Assembly (NCBI GenBank): GCA_021739765.1
Contig: JAIPBD010000030.1
Coordinates: forward strand, 1-39,787
Origin: Melioribacteraceae bacterium
Lineage (GTDB): Bacteria; Bacteroidota; Ignavibacteria; Ignavibacteriales; Melioribacteraceae
Reading direction: 5' to 3'
DNA: 39,787 nt
The number at the start of each line of letters is the position of its first letter. Positions within the stretch are counted from its first letter, which is position 1. The notes beneath the pieces were generated by a model that ran no database searches, was not told the DNA's origin, and saw nothing but the letters and a program-made list of their open reading frames with translations. The translations under genes were made by a program, and so were the position numbers. This document shows, piece by piece, positions 18,079 to 29,600 of the stretch.

Positions 18079-20028
18079 ATGCCTGATATCAAATTAACAG
18101 AAAAACAGATACATCAGACTTTAGATCGGATACTTCCAAGAATCGAGGAAAAGTATGCGGGTACAATTGACAATGCCGAATGGCATGGATTTATCGAAAG
18201 AATAAATGTTCACTTCCCAACGCTTATCAAATTATTGTACGAATTATACGGCCGCAATTTTGATTTTTTCTATCACCTCGAATCAATTTTATCCACTGCA
18301 ACGAAGATGTGGATTCAACGATCGCCCGAATTAAAAGCCCTTGACGCGATCCGTCAATCTTCTCCTCAATGGTATCAGTCAAATAATATGGTTGGAGCGA
18401 TGTGTTATGTTAATCTGTTCTCCGATGACTTGAAAGGCCTGGTAACCAAAATTCCATATCTGAAAGAACTTGGTATAAACTACATTCATTTAATGCCTTT
18501 GTTTATTACACCCGAAGGAGATAATGACGGCGGATACGCTGTTTCCAGTTATCGTGAGGTTGATTCGGAATTGGGGACAATGGAAGAGCTTAGTTTGTTC
18601 GCGGCCGAATTAAGGAAGCACGGAATGAGTTTGGTGCTGGATTTTATATTTAATCACACAGCGGATAATCACGATTGGGCAAAGAGAGCTTTAAAAGGTG
18701 ACGAAGAATTCCAAGATTATTACATCATGTTTCCGAATCGGGGAATGCCTGATCAATATGAAAAAACTATCAATCCGGTTTTCAAGGATGATCATCCGGG
18801 TTGTTTTACTTATAGGAATCGAATTAAAAAGTGGATCTGGACAACATTCCATAATTATCAGTGGGATTTGAATTACGCGAATCCGGAAGTATTTACAAAA
18901 ATGTCCGAGGAAATGTTATTTCTCGCAAATCAAGGAATAGAAATACTTCGACTTGATGCCGTAGCATTTATTTGGAAAAAGATGGGTACAAACTGTGAGA
19001 ATCTTCCTAAAGCTCATCTTGTAATCAAAGCTTTTAACTCATTGGTTAAAATTGTCGCTCCATCACTTTTATTCAAATCCGAGGCTATTGTTCACCCGGA
19101 TGAAGTGGTTAAATATATTGGCGAAGATGAATGTCAGCTTTCATATAATCCGCAAATGATGGCTTTGTTGTGGAATTCGATCGCAACCAAAAAAGTGAAA
19201 CTTCTTCGTCATTCACTTTCGAAAAGATTTGAAATTCCACAAAATTGTACTTGGGTAAATTACATTCGTTGCCACGATGATATCGGCTGGGCGTTTTCGA
19301 ATGAAGACGCCGAAGAGATAGGAAAGAATCCTACCAATCATAGAAAATTTCTTTCGGATTTTTTTGTCGGTCGTTTTCCCGGCACATTTTCCAGGGGGCT
19401 GCCTTTCCAAGAAGATCCCAACACTCTTGAGGGTAGAGTCTCGGGAACAACCGCTTCACTTGCCGGATTAGAAGAAGCGTTAAAAGAAAATGATGAAGAA
19501 AAAATCGACCTCGCGATAAAAAGAATTCTGTTGCTTCACGGTATAATTCTTTCAATTGGTGGAATCCCGCTCATTTACCTTGGTGATGAAATTGGGCTGC
19601 TTAACGATTATCACTATGAAAATGATACTGAAAAAATTGGCGATACAAGATGGATTCATCGTCCGAAATTTGATTGGGAGTTAGCCAAACAACGCAGCGA
19701 TGCCGAAAGTGTTCCGGGAAGATTATTTCAATCATTACAAAAATTGATTCAGATAAGAAAAAATAATGTCGCGTTCTCGGGTTCTGATACTGAATTTGTC
19801 GATCTTGGTGACGTGCATGTTTTAAGCTACTTTAAAAGGTTTGAAGAATATTCGTTATTTATTCTCGGTAACTTCAATGATAAAACACAAAAAATTGCCG
19901 GAATAAAATTACGACAATTAGGGTTGAGTAAAACTTTAACGGATATTGTTTCGGGCAGAACAATTATAGCGACACATACTCTTGAAGTCGAGCCTTACCA
20001 GTTTATGGTGTTGGTTGGCGCTAGATAA
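18079..20028 (+). CDS. Amylosucrase-family alpha-glucan enzyme (GH13_4)
   Basis: The protein has 649 residues, as expected for amylosucrase, which uses sucrose to build alpha-1,4-glucan; close relatives hydrolyse sucrose. The all-helical N-terminal domain typical of the subfamily occupies about residues 1-85 and is followed by the GH13 barrel. Catalytic residues are in place: nucleophile Asp293 in EILRLDAVAF, acid/base Glu335 in LLFKSEAIVHPDEV, and His399-Asp400 in RCHDDIGWAF. All are offset by +7 from the Neisseria amylosucrase residues D286, E328 and H392-D393. A C-terminal beta domain ends the protein. No signal peptide is seen, so it is cytoplasmic. No sucrose transporter or sucrose-phosphate gene is near. 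Transglucosylation versus hydrolysis cannot be settled by eye. Confidence 0.88.
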   Translation: MPDIKLTEKQIHQTLDRILPRIEEKYAGTIDNAEWHGFIERINVHFPTLIKLLYELYGRNFDFFYHLESILSTATKMWIQRSPELKALDAIRQSSPQWYQSNNMVGAMCYVNLFSDDLKGLVTKIPYLKELGINYIHLMPLFITPEGDNDGGYAVSSYREVDSELGTMEELSLFAAELRKHGMSLVLDFIFNHTADNHDWAKRALKGDEEFQDYYIMFPNRGMPDQYEKTINPVFKDDHPGCFTYRNRIKKWIWTTFHNYQWDLNYANPEVFTKMSEEMLFLANQGIEILRLDAVAFIWKKMGTNCENLPKAHLVIKAFNSLVKIVAPSLLFKSEAIVHPDEVVKYIGEDECQLSYNPQMMALLWNSIATKKVKLLRHSLSKRFEIPQNCTWVNYIRCHDDIGWAFSNEDAEEIGKNPTNHRKFLSDFFVGRFPGTFSRGLPFQEDPNTLEGRVSGTTASLAGLEEALKENDEEKIDLAIKRILLLHGIILSIGGIPLIYLGDEIGLLNDYHYENDTEKIGDTRWIHRPKFDWELAKQRSDAESVPGRLFQSLQKLIQIRKNNVAFSGSDTEFVDLGDVHVLSYFKRFEEYSLFILGNFNDKTQKIAGIKLRQLGLSKTLTDIVSGRTIIATHTLEVEPYQFMVLVGAR

Positions 20029-20122
20029 ATTACAAGACCAAACTTTCTATTAAATTTTCTTTGTCGTTAAAACTGAGGAAGCCGGACAAATATATTTAAA
20101 TTCACTCGTTCAGGCTATTTCT

Positions 20123-23100
20123 TTAGACTTCAACCAATTTTACATCACTCGAGTTCATTACTTCCCTTTCGATCTCTTTTGAGAACGAAGTGAGATATTT
20201 CAAAGCAGCTTCGGGTGAGGTATATTCATTTCCCATTTCCAGTTTCATCGAATCTTTTCCCTGAACGAATCGAATCTTTTTGTGGTGTTTTTGCATAACG
20301 TACTGCATCAATTCGGTAAATTTTTCCTTATAGAAATGCTCTTTGTCGGCTTTGGGTAAAATCAGAGCAATCCTTTCGCGTTGGATAATAATTCTTTCAA
20401 ACATCGCAAATGAAGCGTGAAACCGAAGAATTGCCGTATGAATTAACCGCTCAACAATAAAAGGAAGTTTCCCGTACTTATCTTCAAGTTCTTCTTTTAT
20501 CTCATCAACTTCGCTTATGTTTGCCATACTGAAAAGTGCCGAGTAATAACTCAATCGATCCGCCTGATCAGGCATAAAGGAATTTGGAATTCCAATTTCG
20601 AAGTATGCGTCGATAGTTGGTTCTGTTCTTTCCTGATGTTTCGGTAAATCCTTAAACACCTCTTTAAATTCATCTTGTTTAAGTTCTTCGACAGCTTCAT
20701 CCAGCATTTTAACATAGAGGTCAAAACCGACCGTATCAATTGCGCCGCTCTGTTCAGTCCCTAATAAATTGCCGGCTCCACGAATTTCGAGATCCCGCAT
20801 CGAGAGATTAAATCCACCACCGAGATCAGTGTATTCTTCGATGGCTTGTAATCGCCTGACCGCTTTTTTTGTAATCGTTTTTAATGAAGGAACAAGGAAA
20901 AACGCGTATGCTTGTCGATCCGACCGACCGACACGTCCTCGCAATTGATGAAGTTCAGCTAATCCAAATCTATCGGCGCGGTTCACAATAATTGTATTCA
21001 CATTTGGAATATCAATTCCAGACTCAATAATTTTTGTTGAAATGAGCATATCGAATTCTTTATGGAGGAATTGATAAATCACTTTTTCCAAATCGGCAGG
21101 TTTCATCTGACCATGAGCAACTCCGATTTTTAGCTCGGGAATATGTTTCTGAATATAAGCTCCGATCTTTTCGATAGATTGAACCCGATCGTGAACAAAA
21201 TAAATTTGTCCACCCCGTTTTAACTCTTCCACAATCCATTTGCGGATGTGGTGAATATCAAATTTCTCAACCTTCGTGTAAATCGGCTGACGGTTTGGAG
21301 GCGGAGTCGCGATAATTGAAAGATCACGCGCGCCGAGTAACGAAAGATTTAATGTTCGAGGAATCGGTGTCGCGGTTAATGTCAACGTATCTACATTTAT
21401 CCGGTATTGTTTTAATTTTTCTTTTGCCATTACGCCAAAACGGTGTTCTTCATCAATTATTAATAAACCGATATCTTTAAACTTAATATCTTTACTCAAC
21501 AGTCTATGAGTACCGATAACAATATCAACTCCTCCGGATGCTAATTTTTTCACAATTTCAGTCTGTTCGGCTTTGGTCTGAAATCTTGATAAAGCAGCTA
21601 CTTTAACCGGAAATTGGGAGAGCCTGTCCTTAAAAGTATTATGATGCTGTTCCGCTAAAATTGTAGTCGGGACAAGTAATGCGACTTGTTTACCGTCGTT
21701 TACAGCTTTAAATGCGGCTCGAACAGCAATTTCGGTTTTCCCGAATCCGACATCACCACAGACTAATCGATCCATCGGACTAAGCGATTCCATATCAACT
21801 TTTACGTCCTCGGTTACTTTCGCTTGATCCGGTGTATCCTCGTAAAAGAATGAAGCTTCGAGTTCCTTTTGCCAAACCGAATCAGCGGTGAATGAAAATC
21901 CCTCCGTTGCTTTTCGTTTTGCATACAAGGTAATTAAATCTCTGGCGGCTTCTTTAATTCTCTTTTTAACTTTTTTCTTCGTGTTTTTCCACTCGTTACT
22001 GCCAAGTACCGATAATCGAGGCGCCGCGTTTTCTTTTGATGAAAACCGTTTAACTAATCCCAAGTAATTCAAGTTGACATAAACAATACCGCCTTCCGCG
22101 TATTGGATTTTTATGCTCTCTTGTTCGACATGTCCAATTTTGATTATTTCCAATCCTTCATAGCGGCCAATACCAAAACTTTCGTGAACAACATAATCCC
22201 CTCTTTTTATTGAGGCGAAATCTTTCGATTTAGATTTACGCTTTTTGAACTTCGAAAATATTTTTGTTCTGTAAGGTTTGTTAAAAACTTGGTAATCAGT
22301 TAAAACCGCAAGATTTTCCGGCACGGATACAAATCCTTCTTTTAATGCCGCGACAACTATTTTCACTTTACCCGATTCGATTAAATCGTGTAATTCCACT
22401 TTATAATCAAAAAGAAGTTCGTTTAAACGTTTAGCTTGTAATTCGTTCTCGGCTGTTATTATTGTTTGAATTCCTTTTTTTGCAAAATCAATTAACTGGG
22501 AGAAAAGAAGTTCAAAATTCGAATTGATAACCGGCGCGGACTTAAGTCCGGTTTTTACATCGTGTTTATCTGAGGAGAATAGGTCCTCCAAATACCAAAC
22601 TGCTGATTGTTTAAATAAATCTTCCACTTTTGTATAAACTGTGGAAGTGGAAATCTCATCATTTATTACAGTCTCTTCTTCAATATTATTATCAAAAAAT
22701 TCTTGTTTAAGTTCGTCATCAAGCTCGGCATCTTGAATTATTTCCTCGACTTCCGCGGTATCTTTCGATTCAAATAATCTTTCGAGTTCTTGTTTGTTGG
22801 CAATTACGGACACATTATCCAAGTATTCAAAAATTGTCGAGTATTCATCAGTTTCCTCTTCCTCGATGGAAGACGCAAGTGTAACAGACTCAATCACATT
22901 TTGGGAGCGTTGATTTTCGTGATCGAAATAACGGACGGATTCCAAAAAATCACCATCGTACTCAACTCGGCTGGGTTGCTTCTCGCTGTATGACCAAAAA
23001 TCAATTATTGATCCTCGCACAGCAAAATCGCCGGGCGCGTCAACAAATTTTTCTCTGTTATAATTCAGCATAGCCAAATATTCGATCAGATCATCATAAG

Positions 23101-23503
23101 TAATATCCCCTCCGGCCTGGATAACAGTCATATTTTTTGTGATGTGATCAACCCTTGGCAGTTCAGTGTTTATTATTGAATAAGTAGAAACGAGTATTAA
23201 TTCTTCCCGTTTTGTTATTTCGGTCAGTTTTTCCTGGATTGATTCTTTATCAAAACTTTCAAATCCAATTACATCCTTAATACCTAAAGCATCTAACTCT
23301 ACAACAACTTCTTCAACTTCTTTTTTGGATTCACACAGGTAAAGTATCTTCGGCCTCTGATCAAATAATTCAGCGGCTAATAACCTTTTTGAACTTCCGG
23401 GAAGATTCGAAATAGTAATTTCTGTTTTGTTTTTGTGATCGGTAAGTAATACGGCAAGCTTCCGAATAATTCCAAAATCAACAGGGGATTTTTGTGGCTT
23501 CAT
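20123..23503 (-). CDS. mfd: Transcription-repair coupling factor Mfd
   Basis: Mfd displaces RNA polymerase stalled at lesions and recruits UvrA. The protein has 1126 residues, near the family norm. The order is: N-terminal UvrB-like region (about 1-350), a linker, the CarD-like RNA polymerase-interacting domain (about 430-500, SIKRGDYVVHESFGIGRYEG), and superfamily 2 helicase motor with Walker A GDVGFGKTE (Lys589), DEEH box (Asp684-His687) and TATPIPRTL. Motifs V/VI follow (STKIIESGIDIPN, QLRGRVGRSDRQAYA), then the TRCF C-terminal domain. The ATG at 23503 precedes MKPQKSPVDFG. Residues about 240-300 hold an acidic insert, of no clear meaning. Confidence 0.96.
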   Translation of the reverse strand: MKPQKSPVDFGIIRKLAVLLTDHKNKTEITISNLPGSSKRLLAAELFDQRPKILYLCESKKEVEEVVVELDALGIKDVIGFESFDKESIQEKLTEITKREELILVSTYSIINTELPRVDHITKNMTVIQAGGDITYDDLIEYLAMLNYNREKFVDAPGDFAVRGSIIDFWSYSEKQPSRVEYDGDFLESVRYFDHENQRSQNVIESVTLASSIEEEETDEYSTIFEYLDNVSVIANKQELERLFESKDTAEVEEIIQDAELDDELKQEFFDNNIEEETVINDEISTSTVYTKVEDLFKQSAVWYLEDLFSSDKHDVKTGLKSAPVINSNFELLFSQLIDFAKKGIQTIITAENELQAKRLNELLFDYKVELHDLIESGKVKIVVAALKEGFVSVPENLAVLTDYQVFNKPYRTKIFSKFKKRKSKSKDFASIKRGDYVVHESFGIGRYEGLEIIKIGHVEQESIKIQYAEGGIVYVNLNYLGLVKRFSSKENAAPRLSVLGSNEWKNTKKKVKKRIKEAARDLITLYAKRKATEGFSFTADSVWQKELEASFFYEDTPDQAKVTEDVKVDMESLSPMDRLVCGDVGFGKTEIAVRAAFKAVNDGKQVALLVPTTILAEQHHNTFKDRLSQFPVKVAALSRFQTKAEQTEIVKKLASGGVDIVIGTHRLLSKDIKFKDIGLLIIDEEHRFGVMAKEKLKQYRINVDTLTLTATPIPRTLNLSLLGARDLSIIATPPPNRQPIYTKVEKFDIHHIRKWIVEELKRGGQIYFVHDRVQSIEKIGAYIQKHIPELKIGVAHGQMKPADLEKVIYQFLHKEFDMLISTKIIESGIDIPNVNTIIVNRADRFGLAELHQLRGRVGRSDRQAYAFFLVPSLKTITKKAVRRLQAIEEYTDLGGGFNLSMRDLEIRGAGNLLGTEQSGAIDTVGFDLYVKMLDEAVEELKQDEFKEVFKDLPKHQERTEPTIDAYFEIGIPNSFMPDQADRLSYYSALFSMANISEVDEIKEELEDKYGKLPFIVERLIHTAILRFHASFAMFERIIIQRERIALILPKADKEHFYKEKFTELMQYVMQKHHKKIRFVQGKDSMKLEMGNEYTSPEAALKYLTSFSKEIEREVMNSSDVKLVEV

Positions 23504-23527
23504 AAATTCCTTTTAAAATAACATAAA

Positions 23528-23558
23528 ATTCCCTGCTTGCCGATATGCAAGCGGGAAT
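23528..23558 (-). terminator. Hairpin between the T9SS protein gene and mfd
   Basis: CCTGCTTGC (23532-23540) pairs with GCAAGCGGG (23547-23555), 9 bp with one G-T pair, around a 6-nt loop. Three more pairs lie beyond a bulged C. On the minus strand, TTTTATGTTATTTT follows. It is 68 nt past the T9SS stop and 25 nt before the mfd start. Confidence 0.55.
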
Positions 23559-23582
23559 AATATGACAATGCAAAAGATAGAA

Positions 23583-23615
23583 TTTTAGTTCCTCTTTTCA
23601 TAAAAGGAACTAAAA
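23583..23615 (-). terminator. First hairpin after the T9SS protein gene
   Basis: TTTTAGTTCC (23583-23592) pairs perfectly with GGAACTAAAA (23606-23615), and a nested TTTT/AAAA pair lies inside. It begins 11 nt past the stop codon at 23626. With the hairpin at 23528-23558 it forms a likely tandem terminator. Confidence 0.55.
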
Positions 23616-23625
23616 CCTCAACATA

Positions 23626-26600
23626 TTATTTGATTAACAACATCTTCCGTGTTTCTAAATAGCTACCGGAAAATAGCCTGTAAAAGTACATTCCCGATTC
23701 CAATCCCGACGCATCAAAACTAACGTCATAATTTCCGGGAGTCGCAAATTTATCGGAAAGAATTGTTATTTCTTGACCCAGCAAATTGTAAACAACCAAT
23801 TTAGTGTTCCCCTCTTCCTTAACCGAAAAACGTATTTGAGTTGTCGGATTAAATGGATTCGGGAAATTCTGAAATAATTTCCATTCTTCCGGAATTGCTT
23901 CAGTTATTTTTTCCAAATCGCTGATAACAGAAATTGTGAAAGGTGAATCGGAGATATCGTATATACTCACATTCTCCGCTGATTCAATTTTCAGCATGTA
24001 TTCTGTCGAACTTACATCTGGTGTTTGCCAGTTATAAGAGCCTAAACTTGCGTCTACATTCGCTTGAATCAGATTCCAGTTTGAACCGTTATTGGAAGAG
24101 TAATAAAGATTTATTTTTTCGATACCGGAAGTCTCCCAACTAATTTGATACAAACTTCCGTTATTTAGTATTTCCCCGCCGTTTGGCGCAGATAATCTTA
24201 CGTAACCGTACTCTCGAACGGTATCACTAATTCTCAGTTCATCTACCCAGCCATCAAATTGAGCATTGCTTTGTGTGCTGAATCCACCGATTTGCAAATC
24301 TTTTGTACTGAAATTTGGGGTGAGATTTACATTAATCGCCGCTTCTCGTTTGGAAATTCTTCTTCCCTCCTTGTCATGCATTATTAACGCAATTTTCCCT
24401 TTGTCAACATCGCGAATAAAAGCAATATGGTACCAGTCACCGTTATTTGTAACTTGATCTCGATCACCGAAAACTATTCCGGCGCTGGAATTTCCGCTGT
24501 AATACTCTGAATAAAACGCGTCGAAGTTTGAATTTATACCAATTGAATAATTGCTTTCCCAAAAATTACCGCTGTTAGCCGGCTTTATTAAAATGAATGG
24601 AAATGAAGTTGTTCCACTTCCGAATACGTTTACTTTTACCCACATTTCTATCGTCCAATTCTCTCCTAAGTTTAAATCATCGAAGTGTGTAACGGATACC
24701 GAAGTACCGTCATTCCTGCTGTTATCGATTCTCAAACATGATGAAAGATCGATTCTGTGAGATTCTTCGAATGAAAGACCGGCGCCATGATCTTTCGCGA
24801 TTGAATTTGAAGCGATTGAACTGTAGTTATAATTGTTGTCAAAATGCATCAAGAGGATTGTATTTTCGTCATTTGAATAGGGACCGCCAAAGCTCTTTTT
24901 ATTTTGTATTGTGAAGAAATTTTCGTTTCGATCTTCGAATGATTTATTGTTTGAATCAAATATTCTGATTACACAAGATTGTGAATATAAATCTTGAACT
25001 TCCCATTCAAATTCACCACTTGAAGCGGAAATATTGTCGCCCAATAAAATCCAGGTATTGCCCGCGTCGGTGCTCATTTCAATACCAACTTGGTTGATAT
25101 TTTTAGAATTCCAGAGAATTTTTGCGGTTTGCCCTGAATTCCAAATCTCACCGCCTTGTGGTGATACTAATTCTAACTCCGGCTGAATCTGAATATTGCC
25201 TGGTTTTAATCCTTTAATTATCCAATTATATTCATCATAATCTCCGAAATCATACAAATCGAAATATCCGTCAAAATCACCAAAATTCCACACTACATGA
25301 AATTGATTTTGGTCATTGTAACCGTCAACCAGAAAATAGTGACCTTCATGATTTCCGCTTTGTCCGGGCGGAGTGCTGTTTGCTGTCCAACCTTCAACAA
25401 ACACCGGGCGGCCTTCAGCGAGTTCTTCTTTAAAAAATATTAGCCATTCTGTTTCATTAAAATCTTCCCGATATAGCACCTCCGACGAATCACTAAATAA
25501 AAAGTAATTTTGAAATGATTCATTCAGGTCATTTATTCTCATCCCGCTTCCGTATTTATCGTTTGTCGCAACCATTGAATGCAACATTAATTTAGCGGTT
25601 TCGGAATAAACCGATTCTTGAGCACTGCCGGGAATTACATCAGGCATGTTTTGATAATTGTAAATGGTTTCTCCAAAATTCGCTTCCCAAACATGATTTT
25701 CTCTATCAGTAAATTTCAGATAACCATCTCCCCTCTTAGGGTATTCCCAATATTTCAATATGTGGGCAATTGCTGTCGGTCCGCAAGCATTTCCGACATG
25801 TCCGTTTATTCCGTTGTCATCTTCCGGATAATATGCATTTAAAGGCCAAGTGAAAGTTTTCCATTTTGCCGTTATCATTGGGTTGACGTTTTCAGGGAAT
25901 GGAGGCGCAATCTCAAATACACTTTTGGAAATCGAACTAATTTGTGAGTTTTTCGAATCTGAAATTCTCAGCAAACACTCTTTTGATAATAGAGTTTTAG
26001 GAACCCGGAATTTATAATTAGTCCCTGATGGTGCTTCATCAATAATTGTTGTAAATAATTGTCCGTTATTTGTGGATAATTCAATTGAGATAGTTTCAAC
26101 ATTTTCAGCTTCCCAGGTAATCAGATAGTCTTCGCCGGCATAAAGTTTTTCACCGCCGTTTGGTTTAAGAAGTTCTATTTCTTTGTTTACAGGGATTTTA
26201 ATATCCGCGATTCCTCTAATAAAAATTTGGTACCCTGAATCGTACGGTTTGGAATTTTTGAACTGAGAAACTACACCGACAATATCCACATTGGACTCCG
26301 GAATTGGGATGCCGGCTACATCTTGAACATCATTATCAATTCGAATTGGAATTGAATTGCTCCCATCCGAAACCTGATAATTCGCATTGGGAGCAAATTC
26401 GCCTGTCTGCTGAAAATTTACTTCTTTGAGTTTAACCAATTTCCCTTCAAGGCGTTCCACCCCGTTCCAATCCTGCGTAAGAATTTCACCAATACTTACT
26501 TCAGAAACTTCAACCGGATTATTAGTTGATATGACTTCAATTTTTACAACTTCTGTTATTTGGGTTAATCCATTATATTGATTTACTATTCCGGTAATAG

Positions 26601-29600
26601 ATACTTCATCCGACATTGAAAGCTGGTTTTGATAATCCGCTCCATAGATTGAAATTCCGGCGGTTTCGTCTTGAATGTAGACAGGCCCGGTCTCACCAAA
26701 TTGATCATCAACGGTAACAATTCCAGAAATTGTAACCGTTTCTCCCAGATGAAGCGGCACACCTTCTGAGTCATTTTCCCGATAAGTAATAATTTTATCC
26801 GCGTTTTGGTCTCCCTCTTTTATTTCAAAGTCAGCATCGCTTTCATCAACTGATGGGTAAGGTGCGTTTAATTCGGTTACTTTTATTTTGTAATTATTGC
26901 CGGCTAAGTTCGGAGCAGTCCAATTGTAAGTGCTTCCATTATTCACAGTTGTTATTTCGTTCCAGCTTCCACCCGAATTGGAAGTGAATTCAATTTTTAC
27001 AACCGGTGTGAAATTAGCTTTCCATCCAATCACAATTTGTTCTCCGGTGTTAAAAACCTCGCCACCGTTTGGATTGAGCAATGAAATGAATGTAGGTTCA
27101 GTGACTTCAAATTTTTCCGAAATTGTGAAAAACTGATCATCTGAGTTGTCAACTAATTTTATTGTCACTTCGGTTGAGTTTATCGAAGGAACCATCCAGG
27201 CATAACTTCCACTTGAAGCATTTAAGGAATCGGTAATTAGAACCGGGTTACCTTCTGCAACTTGATAATAGATATCTACCAATTGTCCATTAGTCGAATT
27301 CCATTTTATTTCATACTCGAATCCCGAATAAACAATTTCGGAAGCCGAAGGAGCCGTTATTTCATAAATCGGTTTTTGTAAAATTGTAAAAGTCTTATCG
27401 TTAACATCAATTAATGTTGGCTCAGACTGATCGGAAATTTCAACCAGCATTTGAGTTGAATTAATATTGGGTAAAGTCCATTCAAATTTACCTGAATACG
27501 CGTCAACATTTTCTGCAATTAAATTCCAACTGTTCCCAAAATCTGTTGAGTATCTAAGTTTAATCTTTGAGATATTTTCGGAATTCCATGTAATATTATA
27601 TTGATCAGCAACGTATAATTTTTCTCCTCCATTGGGAGATAATAGCGATAGATTCGGAATAGCTTCTTTTTTTATTGTCAAATATCCATAGTCATGCGTG
27701 TCAGTATAATCATTCGAGAACTGATCTTTGATATAAATTCTGCAACCAATTGCATCAACATTCGGTATCGTCCAATTATAAAGTCCAAGGGTTGCATCAA
27801 TATTCTCTGCTATAGTAGTATTACTTGAACCATCATAAAATATTATTTTGATTTTCTCTAACCCGGAAGAATTCCACTTGATCTCAACCACAGAATTTCC
27901 ATAAAAAGTTTCTCCTCCTCTCGGGGATATGAGATTAAGCTCGGCAGTTTCAGGAACTATCGAAATAGTGTTCTCACTCTGATCAAAATAAGGCCAGTTA
28001 TTAGCGTCTATGATTATTATAATTTCCGATGTTTCTATATTTGGAACAGTCCAATTAAAAGATCCCTTATCAGCGTCTATGGAGGAAGCAATTAACGTTT
28101 TTGTTTCACCGCCATCAATTGAATAAAATAGATCAACTTTTGAGACATTTTTAGTATCCCAAGTAATCTGCTGTTGAGAACCAACTTCCCATTTTTCGTT
28201 CCCATTCGGTGATATAAGGTTTACCGATGCACGCTCCGAAATTGTAAATGGTGCATCCGACTTATCCTCAAAAGTGTCAAATCCATTAAAATTGTAAATT
28301 TTTATATAACAATTTTCATGCAAACCATTAGTAGATTTTGAGGTGTAAACGGGTGGAACTGTCCAGGTATAAGTACCATATCCAGGTGAGTTCGCAAAAC
28401 TTCCTCCGATTGCAGTCCAATCTTCGCCGTTTATGGACCACTGCAGAGTAACCATTTCAATTCCCGAACTTGTCCATTTTATTTCTTGTTTGCTGCCGAT
28501 TTCCCAATTTTCTCCACCGTTTGGGGTTACAACATAAATCTCAGGTTCAATACTTTCATAAATTTCAAAAGTTGCATTACTCTCGTCAGAAGCACCGTCC
28601 CCTTCAACTTTTATTTTGTAACTTCCCGGCCAGTTTGGAACAGTCCAAGAATAGGATCCAGTGTTATTAATATTCTGAACAATATATTCACCAGATGTTC
28701 CTCGATTGATCCAAAGACTAACTGTGTTAATTCCGTTACTATTCCATTGAATTGTTTGTTTACTCCCGATTGACCATCGTTCACCTCCGTTTGGTGTAAC
28801 CACGGTAATCGACGGACCGGTAGAACCACCTGTAATGGTAAATAGATTACTCTCAGCAAAATCGCCCGAGAAAATGTCTGTACTTGCAACTATTATCTTT
28901 ACGGTTGAGCTTGGATCATTTGGTACTGTCCAGTTATAGCTACCGGTTGATGCACTAATATTGCTTGCTACTGATTTATAATCACTTCCATCAGTGGTAT
29001 ACCTAATATTTACTGCAGAAACTGAATTATCATTTATTTTCCATTTGATTTGCTGAGTGCTTCCTGCAATCCATTCTTCACCACCGGATGGCGAAGTGAT
29101 CTCAATTGCGGCTTGTGCCTTCTCAACAGTGATTACTAAATCATCTATGAGCAAATAAGTATTCCCCTTATTGTTCCAAGCGGATAATTTCGGAACATGA
29201 GCTCTGATTCCAATGAAGATATCCCCACCGGCGGAGATTGTTTCGCTGGTACTTTTCCATGTACTCTCGGTAGAATAGCCGTTCCACGCGTCCAATCCCG
29301 AAGCATCAGCACCCAATGGCTCGGCTCTTCCGTCACCATCCATATCTTTAAGAATGTAGATGTAAGCCCACGCGTCACGAATCAGGGAACCATCACTATA
29401 ATGAACCGCATGTTTGAAGGAAACGGTAATTTCATCCGAACGAGATATATTATCTAAACGAGGTGAGAAGAAGTAATCGTATGCAATTTCTGCATCTTTT
29501 TTGCCGACTATAATACAGTTTGGAGATGACGGAGCAGAAAGTGAAGATCCGATGGAAGATGGTCTGGTTACCTTCCAGGTAGTTCCAGTTACTGGAGCGT

